DNA of 64,000 bases from Lomentospora prolificans (lineage: Eukaryota; Ascomycota; Sordariomycetes; Microascales; Microascaceae), in assembly GCA_029532625.1 (NCBI GenBank), contig JARFXM010000008.1, forward strand, positions 2,356,001-2,420,000, in the 5' to 3' direction. Positions within the stretch are counted from its first letter, which is position 1, and every line of letters starts with the position of its first letter. A model generated the notes under the pieces. The model did no database searches, was not told the origin of the DNA, and saw only the letters and a program-made list of their open reading frames with translations. Shown here piece after piece: positions 11,047 to 24,013 of this stretch. The position numbers and the translations under genes were made by a program.

Positions 11047-14000
11047 GGAGGATCACACGAAGAACTAAAGAGGGGAGAAGAAGTCGACCCGTATTAAGAC
11101 TCACACTCCAGCTTATCCTCTGATTCTTGTAGCTATTGTTGGACACCTCACACCCCACACACAGCGCTCTCTCCCGTTCACCTTACGCTCTCGGGAAGCC
11201 ACCACGGGTTCATGGGCTGAGGATCTGGTGAAGCTTTTCGCTTCCTTGTCACTCATCATGTCTCGCTTGACTCTGTCCTCCCCACGATGAGTACACAAGC
11301 CCCTCATCCCCCCTCTCTGAAGGACCCTTTGTGTGAAATGGGCTTAATACACACACCTGGGACCCAAAACGGCTGAGACGCTATCGATTCCTTTCAGCAG
11401 CCCGAGACGCCCTCGTAAACCTCGGTCTCTCAAAGGTCGATAAAGCGCAGATACGCACCACTAATTCTTACGAAACAGCGCGCAAAAGTTGTTGATAGGG
11501 GAGCGCCTGACAACGACGGGGTTACACGGGAAGTACATACCCGTCTCCGTATATGGACGAGAACAGGACCTCGTATGAACAATAAAGTGGGAAGAGGGGA
11601 ACGGACCAAAGCGACCGAGACCTTGGACAAGCTGCAGGTTCCCGAGCTTATGTCTAGAATGTCTTCTTTGTATGTAACGGAAGATACGCGGAGCATCAAG
11701 ATGAATGAAAAAGGAATCAAGATAAAGCTAATGAGTAAGGAAACAGGAAAAATGTACTCATCCCTCCATTAGTCTTCCACTTTTGCAAAAGAAACACGGC
11801 GCTCGAGCAGTCAAAGACATTAGGAAGGTGCTCTTCATGCGGGCTGCCGCCGTGTCCAGCCGCGGTAAGCATCGATGACATCTAAGATCCCACACTTGTC
11901 TCATATACAATTATCTTGATTATACTGCGAAGAACAAACGAGTCCTTGATGGTGGTGCCTCGCAAGCTTCGCCATATGGTAAGTAGCCCTCCAACCAAGT
12001 TGATATTGTCGTCGAGCCCCGGGAACTGGCGCGTAACTTGCATATAATAGAAGCTTTCTTATTACTCCGTCAGTGTTCTTCATAAAGAAAGAGTATTAAA
12101 TCTGGAAAATTGCCGAGTTGTCGCCGTGGTGGCTGTTGACGCCTTTTTCGGTCCAGTTGGCCATTATGCTGCCGTCCCACCCTTCCTCACGATACAGTAC
12201 CAAGAGGCGAGGCCCATCCAGGAACGAGCTAAGATGCCAGCATACTGATCTACCATAAGAAGGGTTTTGAAGGCGCCAATCTCCAGGAGTTCGAGCGGCT
12301 AATGGATTCCGGCCGTTGATGGTATTCGCATGTCCAAGACCCCGTGTAAGTCGACAGCACCGGACCAAAAGCATAGGTACCTTAATCACCAGCTCAGGAC
12401 AATGAACGGAAAGGACTCGTGCGACGGAGTGGAACCTGGAGAATCGATTGGCTGAAGTGGCGAGGCTTAAACGGAATCTGCGTCCTAGTGAGGCCACCCT
12501 CGATAGCTCCGTTTTTCTGCACGTCGACGCTTGCAGAGATAGGAGACGGAAGTGATACATCAGAACTAGCGGATGTATACCTTTTTATTCGGAGATGCCC
12601 AGCCACTACGGATCTAATGAGGTTAACAAGCTTCTCCGTAATCGAGGGTATGTCCACTTAACCTCAAAATTAAGCTTCGTATTTGCTGATAAGTACGAGG
12701 TTGTCCCCGAGTTTGTGAAAGCAGACCAGCGCCGGGTCAAGCGCTGCACTGACAGAGATAATAACAAGCGACTCCGGCGTTAAATACGGAAGAAATTGTT
12801 CTTGTTCTTGGGGCTCCAGCACACTAGAGATTGTGCTGGCCCATGCCGTTCCTTACCCCGAAACGCTTTTGAATACCGCTTCATCAAACAAGCCTGCGGG
12901 TTTCCTTAGCCAGCTACTGCAAGCCTGTCTTTGTGAGGCTTCGTACGGGTTTCCATGGTGCAATCAAACGGGAAAGCACAGGATAAGAATGTCTCCGCCC
13001 GCGTGGATATGTTCCTTGACAGAGATAACTCATTCAAACTTTGGCTTGGTATGTCCGCTGCGGCTTGCCGTTCTAGAAGAGGCGGTCGTATACCGGCGGT
13101 CTCAAGCCGGCGGTGTCTGCTATCCCTCCAGTGTAAATACGCGCGGACTCTTGCGTAGATAATACCTCTCCCCAGTTTGGATCCATAATGGCCTTCAATC
13201 ACCAATTGTCTTACACTTAGGAACGGTTCCGCCGAAGTATCACGGAGACACTCCGCTATACTCAATCTGTGCTCTGGGAATATTAATCGGTTCTTGGGGT
13301 CCATACACAGAAGCTGTGCAATATAGGCCTTGCCGGAGTGACGCTACAGTGATTGGACATAACATGTCAAAGGATGCTGACGTTTACTCAACGAAGCCCT
13401 CAAGTTTAACAAGGGCAAGCGAGGAAGGTGCTGAGTATGGTATCAGTAAAGCTCACCGCGGGATCACAGATCATCCCTAATCGAAGCCAAACTCCCCGAC
13501 AACAGACTTATCTATGAATGCTTTAGTTCTGGTGGCAGGTTGTGCTCGTACTCGGAAGGTAAACTCAACCAAATCAGCCTGAGGAACAGGAATAAGAATA
13601 TGAAGAGGCGTGAAAGTCAAAAATTCAAGGATATCTGCCATGGCAAATGCAATAATAGAGAAGAAAGAAGAAAAGGGCGACTAATTGATATGTAGCCACG
13701 TCTCGAATAAGGTTGCTCTCCTTGTCCTCACCAGGCCACCAGACGATGGCAGTCCAAGCTGAAGTCGGACACTTTTCCGCTTCCTGATGATCTCAGCTAG
13801 CAACGACGAAGGCAGCCGCACGGGAATATGTCAAAGCACAATCTCAAGTTCTGAGATACAACGCAGACCTAGCCTAGCTGTACACTATATTATTCCGGAT
13901 GACTTCTTTATAGTCCATATCGAGAGAGGCAGGGTATTTGTGCGGATTTGTTGACGGGCGGCAGACTGTAAGGGCCCAGGGCGAAGCTTAGATCTAGCTA

Positions 14001-16071
14001 CGAGTGCTGTTGCTGCCCGATTGTTCTCTAGGAACAACTCACGACGTCAGCAACATGCTTCTCAATTGCATGCTTGACACGGCTACGCGATACGCCATCT
14101 GTTCCCAAGTTCATCGCTCTTTGCTTCCAACGGGGGGTGGGGATACCTGATCTGCGATGTAAAATGCAGGCTCACATCCGTCATTGTGAGCTCGAGGTCA
14201 CGGCAAAACAAGACAGCGCAAGACAACACACCTATTCGAATCTCACCTTCGCATTCGCCGATGACGGCATCAGTTACTTGAATGCTCGTTGTCTCTACAA
14301 CCAATAATCCCCGTCTCTAAAACGACGTCAAAGTGTAAACAACGAACCTGAGGCTACCTTAAAAGAGGATTTCCGTATTCCCACCAACCCCCCGAACAGG
14401 GAGGCCGAACGGGGCGGCCGCGCTGCAGGGACGTGGTCTTCAATACCTCTTTCACAAGTGGAAAAGAGTGTCATAGCCAGCCACACACGTTGAGCTCACT
14501 GCATGACCTTAAAACCCCGTCATTCCACCCTATCGTAAGATGGAAACATCGAGCAGAGGGAGGGGGGATGAGCGCTGCTTGCATCAAAGCCCCGCACGAA
14601 ATAACCCTTACGCGGCCACCCTCCAACTACCGATCGGCAAACTAAACAAAGCAAAGAAAAAAAAAGAAAAAGGAAAAAAAAAGGAAAAGAACCGGACAAT
14701 TGAGAAACGCCTCTCAAAAGGACGATCCAGGGGTACCATGACGTCGAGTGAGGAGAACCCTGAAGAAATAAAAGGCTTGGACATGTTTCCTCACGCGATC
14801 ACTTACCTTTCGCTGGCTGCGCAGACAGTGTCTCGGCTCGTGTCGCTTCGAATTGAATCATGGTTTGTCACCTGGGCGGCCAATCTCTAATACGGTTCGT
14901 TCTGATTATCGACACTGGCAAGCTGGTGTCAAAGTGTGTAGCACAAAGTCAAAACAGTCTCGTGCCTTGATTCTCCGTTCCCGGATCGCTGGGAAGCGGG
15001 GCTTTGGCACCATATTGGGGCGATTGCTCTCCAAGTTTACCAGTGAAGAAGACGCCGAGGGGAAACATGTCCGTTTGGAGGTAAAACAACCAGCCGGGCG
15101 AGGCATGCGTGACATGGTGCTCCAGTGTTCCCCCCGCCCCCTCTTCCACTCGATGCACTCGATAGAATCATTGGAATCGGCTGGACTCGAGGGATTCCCA
15201 GAAATAACGCATCGCATGGCCTGGTGTCCACGTGGAGAGAAGAAATGCTCGCTCGAAGTAATTTTTCCATCCTCATTTTTGGTCATTTCTTTGCACTGTG
15301 AGTGTACCTTCGTACTAGCCACGGCCTCATCTTAAGGATAATTATAGAATTTGACTTTCGCGATGTGATGTGGAATCAGGTCTAGGTTTGATAGATTTCA
15401 GCCCTAACTTCAGCTGAGGGATCTAGCCCGGACACGAGCTGACACAGGTTCAAGAGCGACGCGCGATGGAAGCCTATTCTATCATAAAGTGGAGCCAGCC
15501 TGTGGTGGCCATGAACCTTGGACTGGAGCATTCACTTGACAAGGGCCCGGGATACCCCCGTTACGGTCTCTTGTACCCTTGGCTGGTGGGAAACTCCAGC
15601 CACACGTGGGAAGCAGCAGAGGCTCGAAGGATGCGGCTGACGGAGGTCTGTCTGTCTTACACAATCATGAGCCGCCACTATGCTCGTCGCGGATGCGCTC
15701 AGCTTACTGGCGGTTCACCAGCCGCAAGCTGAAGCAATCGGCGACCCAAAACCGTCCGGCGCGGTTTCCTTGGGCACTCGGCGATTTCAGCCTTTTGGAG
15801 TCCGACGAGTTTTTCGCGGTAGGCGTTCGTCAACGTTTCTTCAAAGTCTTGAGGTGTTGCATCCGAAACTTCAGAGCCGAGGGGGTACGTAAAAATGTTG
15901 AGCTGTCGCCGTCATGCTGGCTAGGCCGCTCAGGTGGCGGGAGAGCCGGGGTTTGAGCTCGGGTCACACAGAAGGCTGCGAATATTGGACAGCACATTGG
16001 GTCTCGCAGCTACGTCAATTCTGGGAAAGCGCGTCGTAGTTAGAGCATGGAATCAAGCCGCCGTCAACCGG

Positions 16072-16106
16072 AGTCTTGGAAGCTCATCTCAGAAGCTCCC
16101 AAGACT
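16072..16106. repeat. Inverted repeat, 13-base arms, 9-base loop
   Basis: The left arm is AGTCTTGGAAGCT (16072-16084) and the right arm is AGCTCCCAAGACT (16094-16106). They pair at 12 of 13 positions as Watson-Crick pairs and the remaining one can form G-U on one strand. The loop is CATCTCAGA. It lies inside the gene-poor block, away from any supported gene. Confidence 0.7.
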
Positions 16107-16255
16107 CTTGGAAAATGTTTGTGGCGGTAGGGGTAATTACGCCCGCTCAAGGGGCTGGGATGAAGGCGAAACAGGCCCATCGGAGGTTCCTGGAGTTGTC
16201 CGGCCTCTTCGTTCGGTATCACGCTTCTTTACGATTTGTAAGTCTATATATACAT

Positions 16256-16271
16256 AAAAAAAAAAAAAAAA
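16256..16271 (+). repeat. A16 homopolymer run followed by GA-rich tract
   Basis: Sixteen consecutive A residues, followed by a purine-rich stretch with a second A run. There is no supported gene near it, so it is best treated as simple sequence. Confidence 0.8.
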
Positions 16272-19200
16272 GAGAGGAAAGGGAGAAAAAAAAAATACGA
16301 GCTACCTCGCAGCTAGTAATCGATATTTGCACCTAATTCCACATAATATTGTGTCCGGTGATGTAACCGATTTTCACTTCGCTCGGGAAGCAAGAAGAAC
16401 CCGACGATTCGGCATTCGCCTCAATGCTCTTGGAGCATTGCGTCTGTGGATATGAAGCGGAAAAGGCGGCGATTCTAGGTTCAAAACTCCTTAGGAGAAG
16501 AGAGTGCCAACCATGGAAAGCATCGATCGATTTGATGCATTGGGTCAAGTGGATATCAGGTGGAGATACATCAATGCTTCTTCGAGATCGAGGATGCCCC
16601 ATTTCTTCCTTGTGGTCTGTTTCGTTTTCTAACCAGCAAGACTTGTCGAAATGGTGACAATAGCGCCGAGTCCGCGCACATTTTACTTTAGGCCAGGGGG
16701 AGGCTGAGAAGTTTGCAAGTGGAAAGGAGCTAATATTACACTAATGGACAGCCAGCGACGGGCTTCTGGTGGGGCATTAAAAAATGACGTCTTTGGTAAT
16801 AGGGAGCACAGGCAAGCAAGAAGGGAGAGGAAACTGGTCTACCTTGGTACTACAAGGTGCAGAGCATGAAACCAATGGCCAGCGGTTGGCACATTTTGCT
16901 GTTACTGATTGCTGTGTATCTTTCGTAATGGAAGGAAAATGAATGGAACGTCCAATGGCAGGGGAACTGGAACTGCACAAGTCGCAAATAATTAAATGTC
17001 CTGTTGATGTGACTTTATGGAGAGAACGCCAGGCGCAGTGTATAGGCGTAGTTGAGAGCGAAATGTGAAATGCGGGCCTGGAACGCTGGCTGTGGCTGAT
17101 GGCTGGCCAGCTGGCTGGCCGGTCTGCCCAGGCCCTGTTGGAGCCAGGGGATGCTGGCACCTGGGATAGACCAGTCGGCTTTACGAAAATAGCGATCTAA
17201 TAGTATCAGCCTATACCTTGTATTTGGGGTTAAGACAATGGTGCTTGTATGTTGCCTCGGGCTGTTCTATTCTTGTCTCCTCTCCCTTTCTAAAGGGAGC
17301 CTGTGGGGAATGTGTGGGGAACAGAATCTCGTACCCAGAGATTTCGGCCAGAGCCAAAGTGTAATACCCCTTTCAGGTGAGCACACCATTCTCTTGTACC
17401 TGAACGGGACCGGCTCGCATTTGTCACACTGGCGTGATAGACCTGCTCCGAAAAAGGCTCCATAATGCGTGGGGCGAAGTCGTGGCAAAGTTGAGCCATA
17501 TAGGTATACACTGATAGATTTCGTCAGTGGGAGCTGAGCGGGGACTAGTTTCCTTGGCTTCAAGGTCTTGTTTCCGTCGTCCCAGAGATGAAGATGGGTA
17601 TTAGGTCTGGATCAAATGGGGTTATCCCCTTCGGCCATCAGATGATGGAATCAGTGGCGAGATGCACAAATTGTCGGCCGCCGCCGCTTTTCAAACAACC
17701 CTCCATGCAACAACCAAAAAAGTCCAGTTCCGAATTACACCGATAAATCAAGTGATTGTGGAAACCAACTGGACCTGGCGTCTCCGAGAAAATGCATCAC
17801 GAGAAACGAAGATGCACATGCCGCAATCGTAATCCTCTCAAACGCAGTCCGATGCTAGTCGAAAGTCAATCTCATCCGCTGGCCGAATTCGACAACACGT
17901 GTTGACGACAAGGCCCACGGATTGCCGATGCCATCGGATGCACATCGGGTTTTTAATTCCACAAAATATTTGGGCATTCTGTTTTAGCTGCAGCTCGGCG
18001 GCGCCTTACCCTGGCCCTCGCCTGCCCTGGCCTGTGCTGTGCTATGGCCTGCGGGCAGCATGCTGCATCCAGAAAGTGTTGCGCCCAAAAGGTCGGTCTC
18101 CGAGCTGGTGAATTCGACTGGGCCCAGCCACGGAAGGGAGAAATCAATCACCGATTGATACCCTGGACAGGGATCGTAAGGGGCTATTACTGCATTTTGT
18201 GCGTGTATTCCGCTCCGGAGAACGGTGCCCCATTGCAAAGCGGGGGCTTTCCTTCTCCTGTGCCCTGTGCTGCTCACCGCCGATGCTGACAAGGATTCGA
18301 CGCTAGAAATCGAGTCTCATCTTTTCAAGACTCCTCTTCGCTGGCTCCCGTATAACAGAGCCTATTAGTTCTTGGCTTGTGTGGTTGTCTCCATGTCGCT
18401 CCACAAGCGGAAGCTGGGAAGCATGTCACTGCTCCTCTCCAGGAATGAGTGGCAAGGGAGCTGCGCTCTTGAAAAGTTTCTTTCAAATATGGCAAGGGAT
18501 GATACATGTTCGTTTGTCAAGCTGCGGATGAATGGCTGAGGGTTTAGAACTAAGATAGCCGAGGGCAAAGCAGGGCTTGAAGTGCAGTTGGGCGCGATGC
18601 ACTGCCAACGTACGATATTGGAAATAATACTCCGTAATAACTCTTGGCTCAAAGGAGCCCGGGGAGGAGGGGAGAGATACGGGAGTGAGCGAAGACCGGC
18701 TTAAGACTCCGTCGAGAAACGGGGCCCTGGCGGTCAGTGGTACAATTTCGTGGCTTGCCTGTGCGTTTGTGTGCGTGTGTCGCGGCAGCTTCAACCCGAA
18801 CAGCTGTGTGCTGTGTCCTCTTAGCATTTTTCAGCTTTCTGAAAGCGAAGCGAAGCTGGAAGTTCGACAAGGGGAGCCGCAATTAGATCCGCTCCCTAAT
18901 ACCGAGCGTTGGGAAAGAGGAAACGTGGTCGTGGCCGGGTCCGTCCCCAAATTGTATTATTATCTGAGGACTGGAGCTTCTCGCGCGGATAGATTAAAAA
19001 AGAAAAATGATGACGCTCGGGCAAAGACGAGGCTTCACCAGCGCTCGGGACTAAAGCTAACTGCCCCCGAATATGAAGTTGTCTAAAGTGAGAGATTCCA
19101 GATCCTTGAACCCCACTAGGTGTTGTCCAGCGGAGCGTTGCGGCGCTCAAGAAAACTCGGGGCTGGAATCGCGACTGTTGTCACCGCCAGCGATGTGCAG

Positions 19201-20389
19201 CCCCGAGCGTTGGGCCAGAGATTGTAGATTTGGGGGAACATCCGGTCCGGGGCAACTTCTACCCAGCATTCTGAGGTGTGAGTATTCGGAGAATACATGC
19301 AAGCAGGAAGAACGGGCTCAATGGAACGAGGGGGCGTGTGGAATGGCAAATGGTGCAAGCGTGTCACGTTCCGCCTCAGGATGTATGCTAGCATTGAAAT
19401 ACTTCAACACGACAATGAGGAGAGGGAAAAGAAGCAGAGGTGAAGAAAAATTGACCAATGTATTATGGAGTCGCTTATGCCACTCTGTTTTAGCCATGTT
19501 TTTCTCGACGGCCACATACCCCTAAAGCTAGGGTGTTTCCCAGAATACGCAATCACAGACGCAATCTCGAGGACAATAAGATCAGCGCCAGATCTACTAT
19601 TGATTTTTCGGCCGACACTTCTTCCCTCGTTGTCAGGATGTCTTGTCAGGAATCCGAAGGGTCTGGGAGGGAGAAGAACATTAGCTGGCGCACGGTGTAC
19701 CTCGGATTTTCATGTGTTTTGCAATTAGGTTGATGTGCATCAAAAGACTGCAGGCGAGCTCGCTCATGCAGCCAGCATCCCTGTTGGTCCATGTCAGCAC
19801 TGCCTGGATTGCGAAGTACAGAAAGGAGGGCTCCATCTCGCTCTCTCCCCGAGCTGTTTTGGCGGACCTCAACACCAATTCAGCCAGTACTGTTTTCTCT
19901 TCTTTCGCAACTTTACCGCAGAATTTAATCTATTAGGGGGTGGGACATTTAGACAAGCCTGACCTGACCCGGGACAGGTGACAAGGAAGCCAACAAGGAC
20001 AGAAGGGCTTCGCTCCCCCCTTCTCCGTCGCGCTCCCCATCGTCCGAAGGGAGCGTAATATCCGGCAGCGAGAGCCGGCCAGTTCTGGAAACTGGAACTC
20101 ATCTCAGCCTTATTCCCATCTTGCTGCCAGGCTTTGGGCCCATACTGTGCTTAATCCCCCCTTCACTTCCCCCACCCGACTGCGGAGTCCCTGCCCACCC
20201 ACCCACACCCATGCCCACCTTGGCTGGCTCTCTGCTCTCTGCTGGCTCAACAGCTGGCCAGCATGAACCCCCCCCCCCCTCCCCTTTGGTTCGGGTTCCT
20301 CTTGTTCCCTTGGCTGGCCCTCCTTTCCACCACCACTTACCCATCCCTCTCCACAGCCGCTCTTCCGACTACTAAAACGGGTCGATACC

Positions 20390-21044
20390 CTGCATATTTC
20401 CCCTTCATAAGCTTTCAACTTGTGTGTCTCTCTCCCTCTCTCTCTTCTTCCCCCTCCAGGACTTGCCTCCAAGTACGTTTCGAGTACCGTGCTAGGACTG
20501 GTTTATAATTCATCTGTATACGCGGAATCTTGTATATATTCAATATACGAGCACCCTCTCCCACTACCTTTCCTCACGTTTTCACTTATTTCATCTTCTC
20601 TCTCTTCGTCACCACCAATCTCGGGATATAATACTGGCAATCCCTATCTGACGTCTTCTTCTACTTCCAATCTCTCCATCGACCCAGATCCACCACTCCC
20701 ATATCCAACATCTATGATTGCCCCCGTCGGTCCCTCTTCCTCTTCCCCAACCTCTTCCTTCGGTCAAATAGTGTCCGAGTTTTACGGTTCCGACCCTGGG
20801 TTTTGAGAAAGAAAGAAAGAAACGCAGAGAACAAGCCATGGTCTTCTCCCGTTCTGCTCGTAACCTGGACTGAAAAAGCTTTGGGAACAAGGAGCGAAAC
20901 GAGAGAGAAAGAAAGCAAGGACGTAAAACATCCCAGCAACCCACCGGCAAAACCAAACATCCGACAAATATTAAGAGGGAAACCTCGACACGGAACCCAC
21001 AGACTCTGATTAGTAGTAAAATACTTGTTTCTGATATCCCAAAA
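20390..21044 (+). promoter_or_regulatory. Pyrimidine-rich promoter/leader of the cyclin gene
   Basis: The strand is dominated by C and T blocks (TCTCTCCCTCTCTCTCTTC near 20430; CACCTCCCACTACC-like blocks near 20555-20620), the typical signature of highly used ascomycete promoters and 5' leaders. A 128-codon frame beginning at 20420 runs through it but is Ser/Pro-rich low complexity. An A-rich stretch directly precedes the ATG. Confidence 0.4.
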
Positions 21045-22044
21045 ATGCAACGACAAAAGAGTAAGAGGGTAAAATTCTCGTCGTGCTCTGATGACGAGTA
21101 CGATGGTTACATGACCTACCGACCTCTTTCCAACCTTCCCACCCCACCACCGTCACTTTCTTCGGCGGCCCAAAGTCCCAAGAATCCGTTGGAAGACGGA
21201 GAGCGCTTGAAAACGCGATATCTAGGTACGTTTCTGGGCTATTCGCTTTGTTTTGTTCTCTTTCACGACTTCGGAAACTATTCTGGGCTTGTAAGTCTAC
21301 ATTGTTGCGGCATTAGCTAACTCTCGGCACACGTGAGCAGGACCTGCCATTCACCTCGTCAACCTCATTCCGTCTGCCGCCTCCCTCGCCACGCCCTCCG
21401 TTCCTCTCGTTCAGGCGATCCTCAGCCGCTCCGACCTCCCCCTCGAATCTATTGCTTTAGCCGTCTGTGTTCTCGACGCCCTCGATAACCGTTTCGCCCT
21501 CTCTTGGCGCCTCTCTTGCCCTCTCCATATCGTACCACCCATCTTCGCATGCTCGAACAAGCGTCACACTCTCCCCAGCGGCCCCTTCGAGCAGCAGCTC
21601 CACATAGACTCCGTCTACCCCGAGCTCATCATCCTATCAGCCTTGACCATTGCCGTCAAGTTCTTGGACGACCCTCAGGCATCCACGAGGTACTACTGCT
21701 CGGCATGGGGCGGCGATATCTGGTCGTGCGAGCAACTCAACGCTACAGAGAGGTGCATCATGGAAAACCTAAACTACCGAATCCTGCCGCTTTGCGACGA
21801 GGATCTCCTCACGGATGCCATGGTCGACATGCAGCTTGCTGTGAGGCAAGGAGGCCGTCAGTACGGTGGCTACGATGACGAGGAATATCGGGTCGAGATG
21901 AATGCGTATCCCAGCCCGGCTGACGAGTCCGACGAGGATGACGTGGACGAGACGTGCGAAAGCGGGAGCAGCAAAAGCAAGCATGGAAAACCCGTGGTGG
22001 GGTTGGGACTCAATCTGACGCCAGCTGAGACGCCGCCGTCGTAA
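21045..22044 (+). CDS. Cyclin-box protein, 294 aa, two exons
   Basis: Exon 1 is 21045-21225 and exon 2 is 21341-22044. The intron begins GTACGT, has a GCTAAC branch site and ends CAG, and the frame continues to give 294 residues. The N-terminus is basic and disordered (RQKSKRVKFSSCSDDEYDGY). The central part has the alpha-helical cyclin fold: AIHLVNLIPSA, then LPLESIALAVCVLDALDNRF, then ELIILSALTIAVKFLDD and ATERCIMENLNYRILPL. The motif LTIAVKFLDD plus a following Trp-rich segment (SAWGGDIWSCEQL) matches fungal PCL/PHO80-like and related cyclins that activate a cyclin-dependent kinase; the kinase partner cannot be told. The tail is acidic. The upstream non-coding region is very long. Confidence 0.8.
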
Positions 22045-24013
22045 AGCCAATTTCGATTTGGGGGAATTTCCCTGGGCACTCCGAGAAACTTTGCTTGGTC
22101 GACAATACCGTCTAGGCAATATCATGGCTTGCCGAGACTCCCCAAGGTTGACCTAAAGTTTCTTTTGGGGAAGGCGAGACAAAAGAGCTGTCGCTGGGGA
22201 AGGCTGTGGACTGCATGCCCATGTGCCATCTTGATTTATAAAGATTTGTTTGGATTTCGGCGCAGTTGTGGTTCGGAAGTTGCACTTTGCTTTTCGGAGA
22301 ATGGCCTGTTTGTTGAAAGACTTTATTGTTCACTGATACCCCCCAGACACACGAAGATGTTATTATTCACACGCTTCCTTCTTTTTCTTGATTACATTTG
22401 GGCGAATACGGAGTCGCGGGGGGGGTCGGGAAGGCGTTCTCTACATGAAATTCTTTTTTCTTGCTTTTGGACACTCTATGCTGCAAACGATACCAACCCT
22501 TGGGGGAAAACGATATACATGGGGATGGACAGTGGAGTTTGATGTTCCCTCGTCTGACCATGTTCATTTTGTGTATACGGAGTTCTGCGGTATTTCAGAG
22601 AGTGGAGAGTGAGTTACTCCTACCATCTGATGGGAGACTTGCTTTTTCGATTCTGGAAGCATCGGATACGGACCATGGAAATTAAGAAGCTGTACATATT
22701 CAGCCGAGGCGGCGGTCACCACCCGGTTATCAGTCCCAGATCCTGGATGAGCAACCTGAAATCTTGGACTGGACTCCGCAGCCAGAGGGGACCCGTGACC
22801 CCCCTTTGCAGAAGGAGCATTTCGGGGGTTGGGAAATACCATTGGATGGAGTGTAGCCATCAGACCCGGGCGTTCTGCTCTGTTATTTTCTGGTCTTGCT
22901 GGTGTTTAAATTCCAGAGGTTGTCTTATTTCTGGTGCAGGGCACAATGAACATCCTGAAGCTTGTTTGGGCCCGACTTCGTGAGGTACTAGGCTCCGGCC
23001 TGTCCACGGAGCAGAAGGGTTTTACGTTTTACAAGTCCTTGCATCGATCTGGAGTAGTCTCATAATCTTAATGTTATGATAATTGATTCCCGAGGATGAA
23101 TAGTCTGGAGGCAGTTTATATGCAAGGCGTGATGATGAATAGCAAGAAGCCACCATTTGTCTCTTGATCGAGTCTATTCAATGTTCGCGAATAACGAGTC
23201 CTTCAATATGATGATGCTTGTTCTTGGCAGTAACTGTGGCTCTCGCATTCTGAGCTCAGAAGCGTGGTGTCCCGACGACCGCTCGGCTCAGCTTGTGAAT
23301 CCAAATCCAACACAATGTTCATCTATCGAAACAAGGCAAGTTGATCTCACCCTTGCACCGCCACCGCGCCACAGCCAGCCTAAATACATCAATCTCGGCC
23401 CTAGACAGAATTCAGCCAGTCTTTAAGAGCGTCCACGGTCTCCCCTGCTCGCGGTCCGTTTCGGCCCTTGTTTTTTATTTTCCATTCGAGTCCTTGACCC
23501 ATCATCTCTTCCCTCACTGGCCGTCTCTTTCCTGCCTGATCCGACCATTGTAACATTCGGCCTGGGTCTGAAGATCCAGCTCGTCTCCAGCTCGAACCCC
23601 ACTAAACCAGCCCGCTAGCTAGCTGGCCTCCGAACCAGGAAATAGACAGAGAATCAGCTTGCCCTTTCGTTAGCCAGCTCCAGGCAAACTTAGGAAAGCT
23701 GGCTGATCGTGCACAAGGCTACAGCGGGAGCCTGGAAAACGAAGATCCAATTGGGGAAATATTCGATCTGATTCGCGAGTTTACCAATTCATCCGCTCAC
23801 TCACCCAACTGCGACTCCTCTTTCTTATTTATTTGTTCCCTCTCCCCTTCACATAAATGGGCTCTTCTCGAGTTTTTCATCTTGGACTCTGAACTTGAAT
23901 CGCTCTCCTTTCAAATCCCTCCGCTTTCTGCTAGTTAGGCGATCGAGCCTAACAAATCTCCTGACGTTGCCCTTGAAGCTTAAATTCACGCAACACCACC
24001 AACGTAGCCAGCC
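22045..24013. other. Intergenic between cyclin and phosphatase genes, no gene seen
   Basis: The first part is presumably the 3' untranslated region of the cyclin gene. From about 23440 the plus strand becomes pyrimidine-rich, as expected for the promoter and leader of the gene starting at 24014. GCTAGCTAGCTGGCC and several AGCTGGC copies occur between 23600 and 23710. Confidence 0.45.

Larger units (their letters stand above)
10637..21044. other. Gene-poor block of about 10.4 kb
   Basis: No frame in this stretch shows convincing coding character, splice pattern or family motif. It includes a purine-rich simple repeat (10998-11046), low-grade coding-like fragments on the minus strand between 11.9 and 13.65 kb, a hairpin at 16072-16106, an A16 run at 16256-16271, clusters of GCTGGC/GCCAGC, and the pyrimidine-rich leader of the cyclin gene after about 20.4 kb. 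Undetected non-coding RNA genes or a very diverged gene remain possible. Confidence 0.5.

Noticed and set aside
20099..20472. Overlapping Gly/Ser-rich minus-strand frames
   Set aside because: Caused by the CT-rich leader of the cyclin gene on the other strand.
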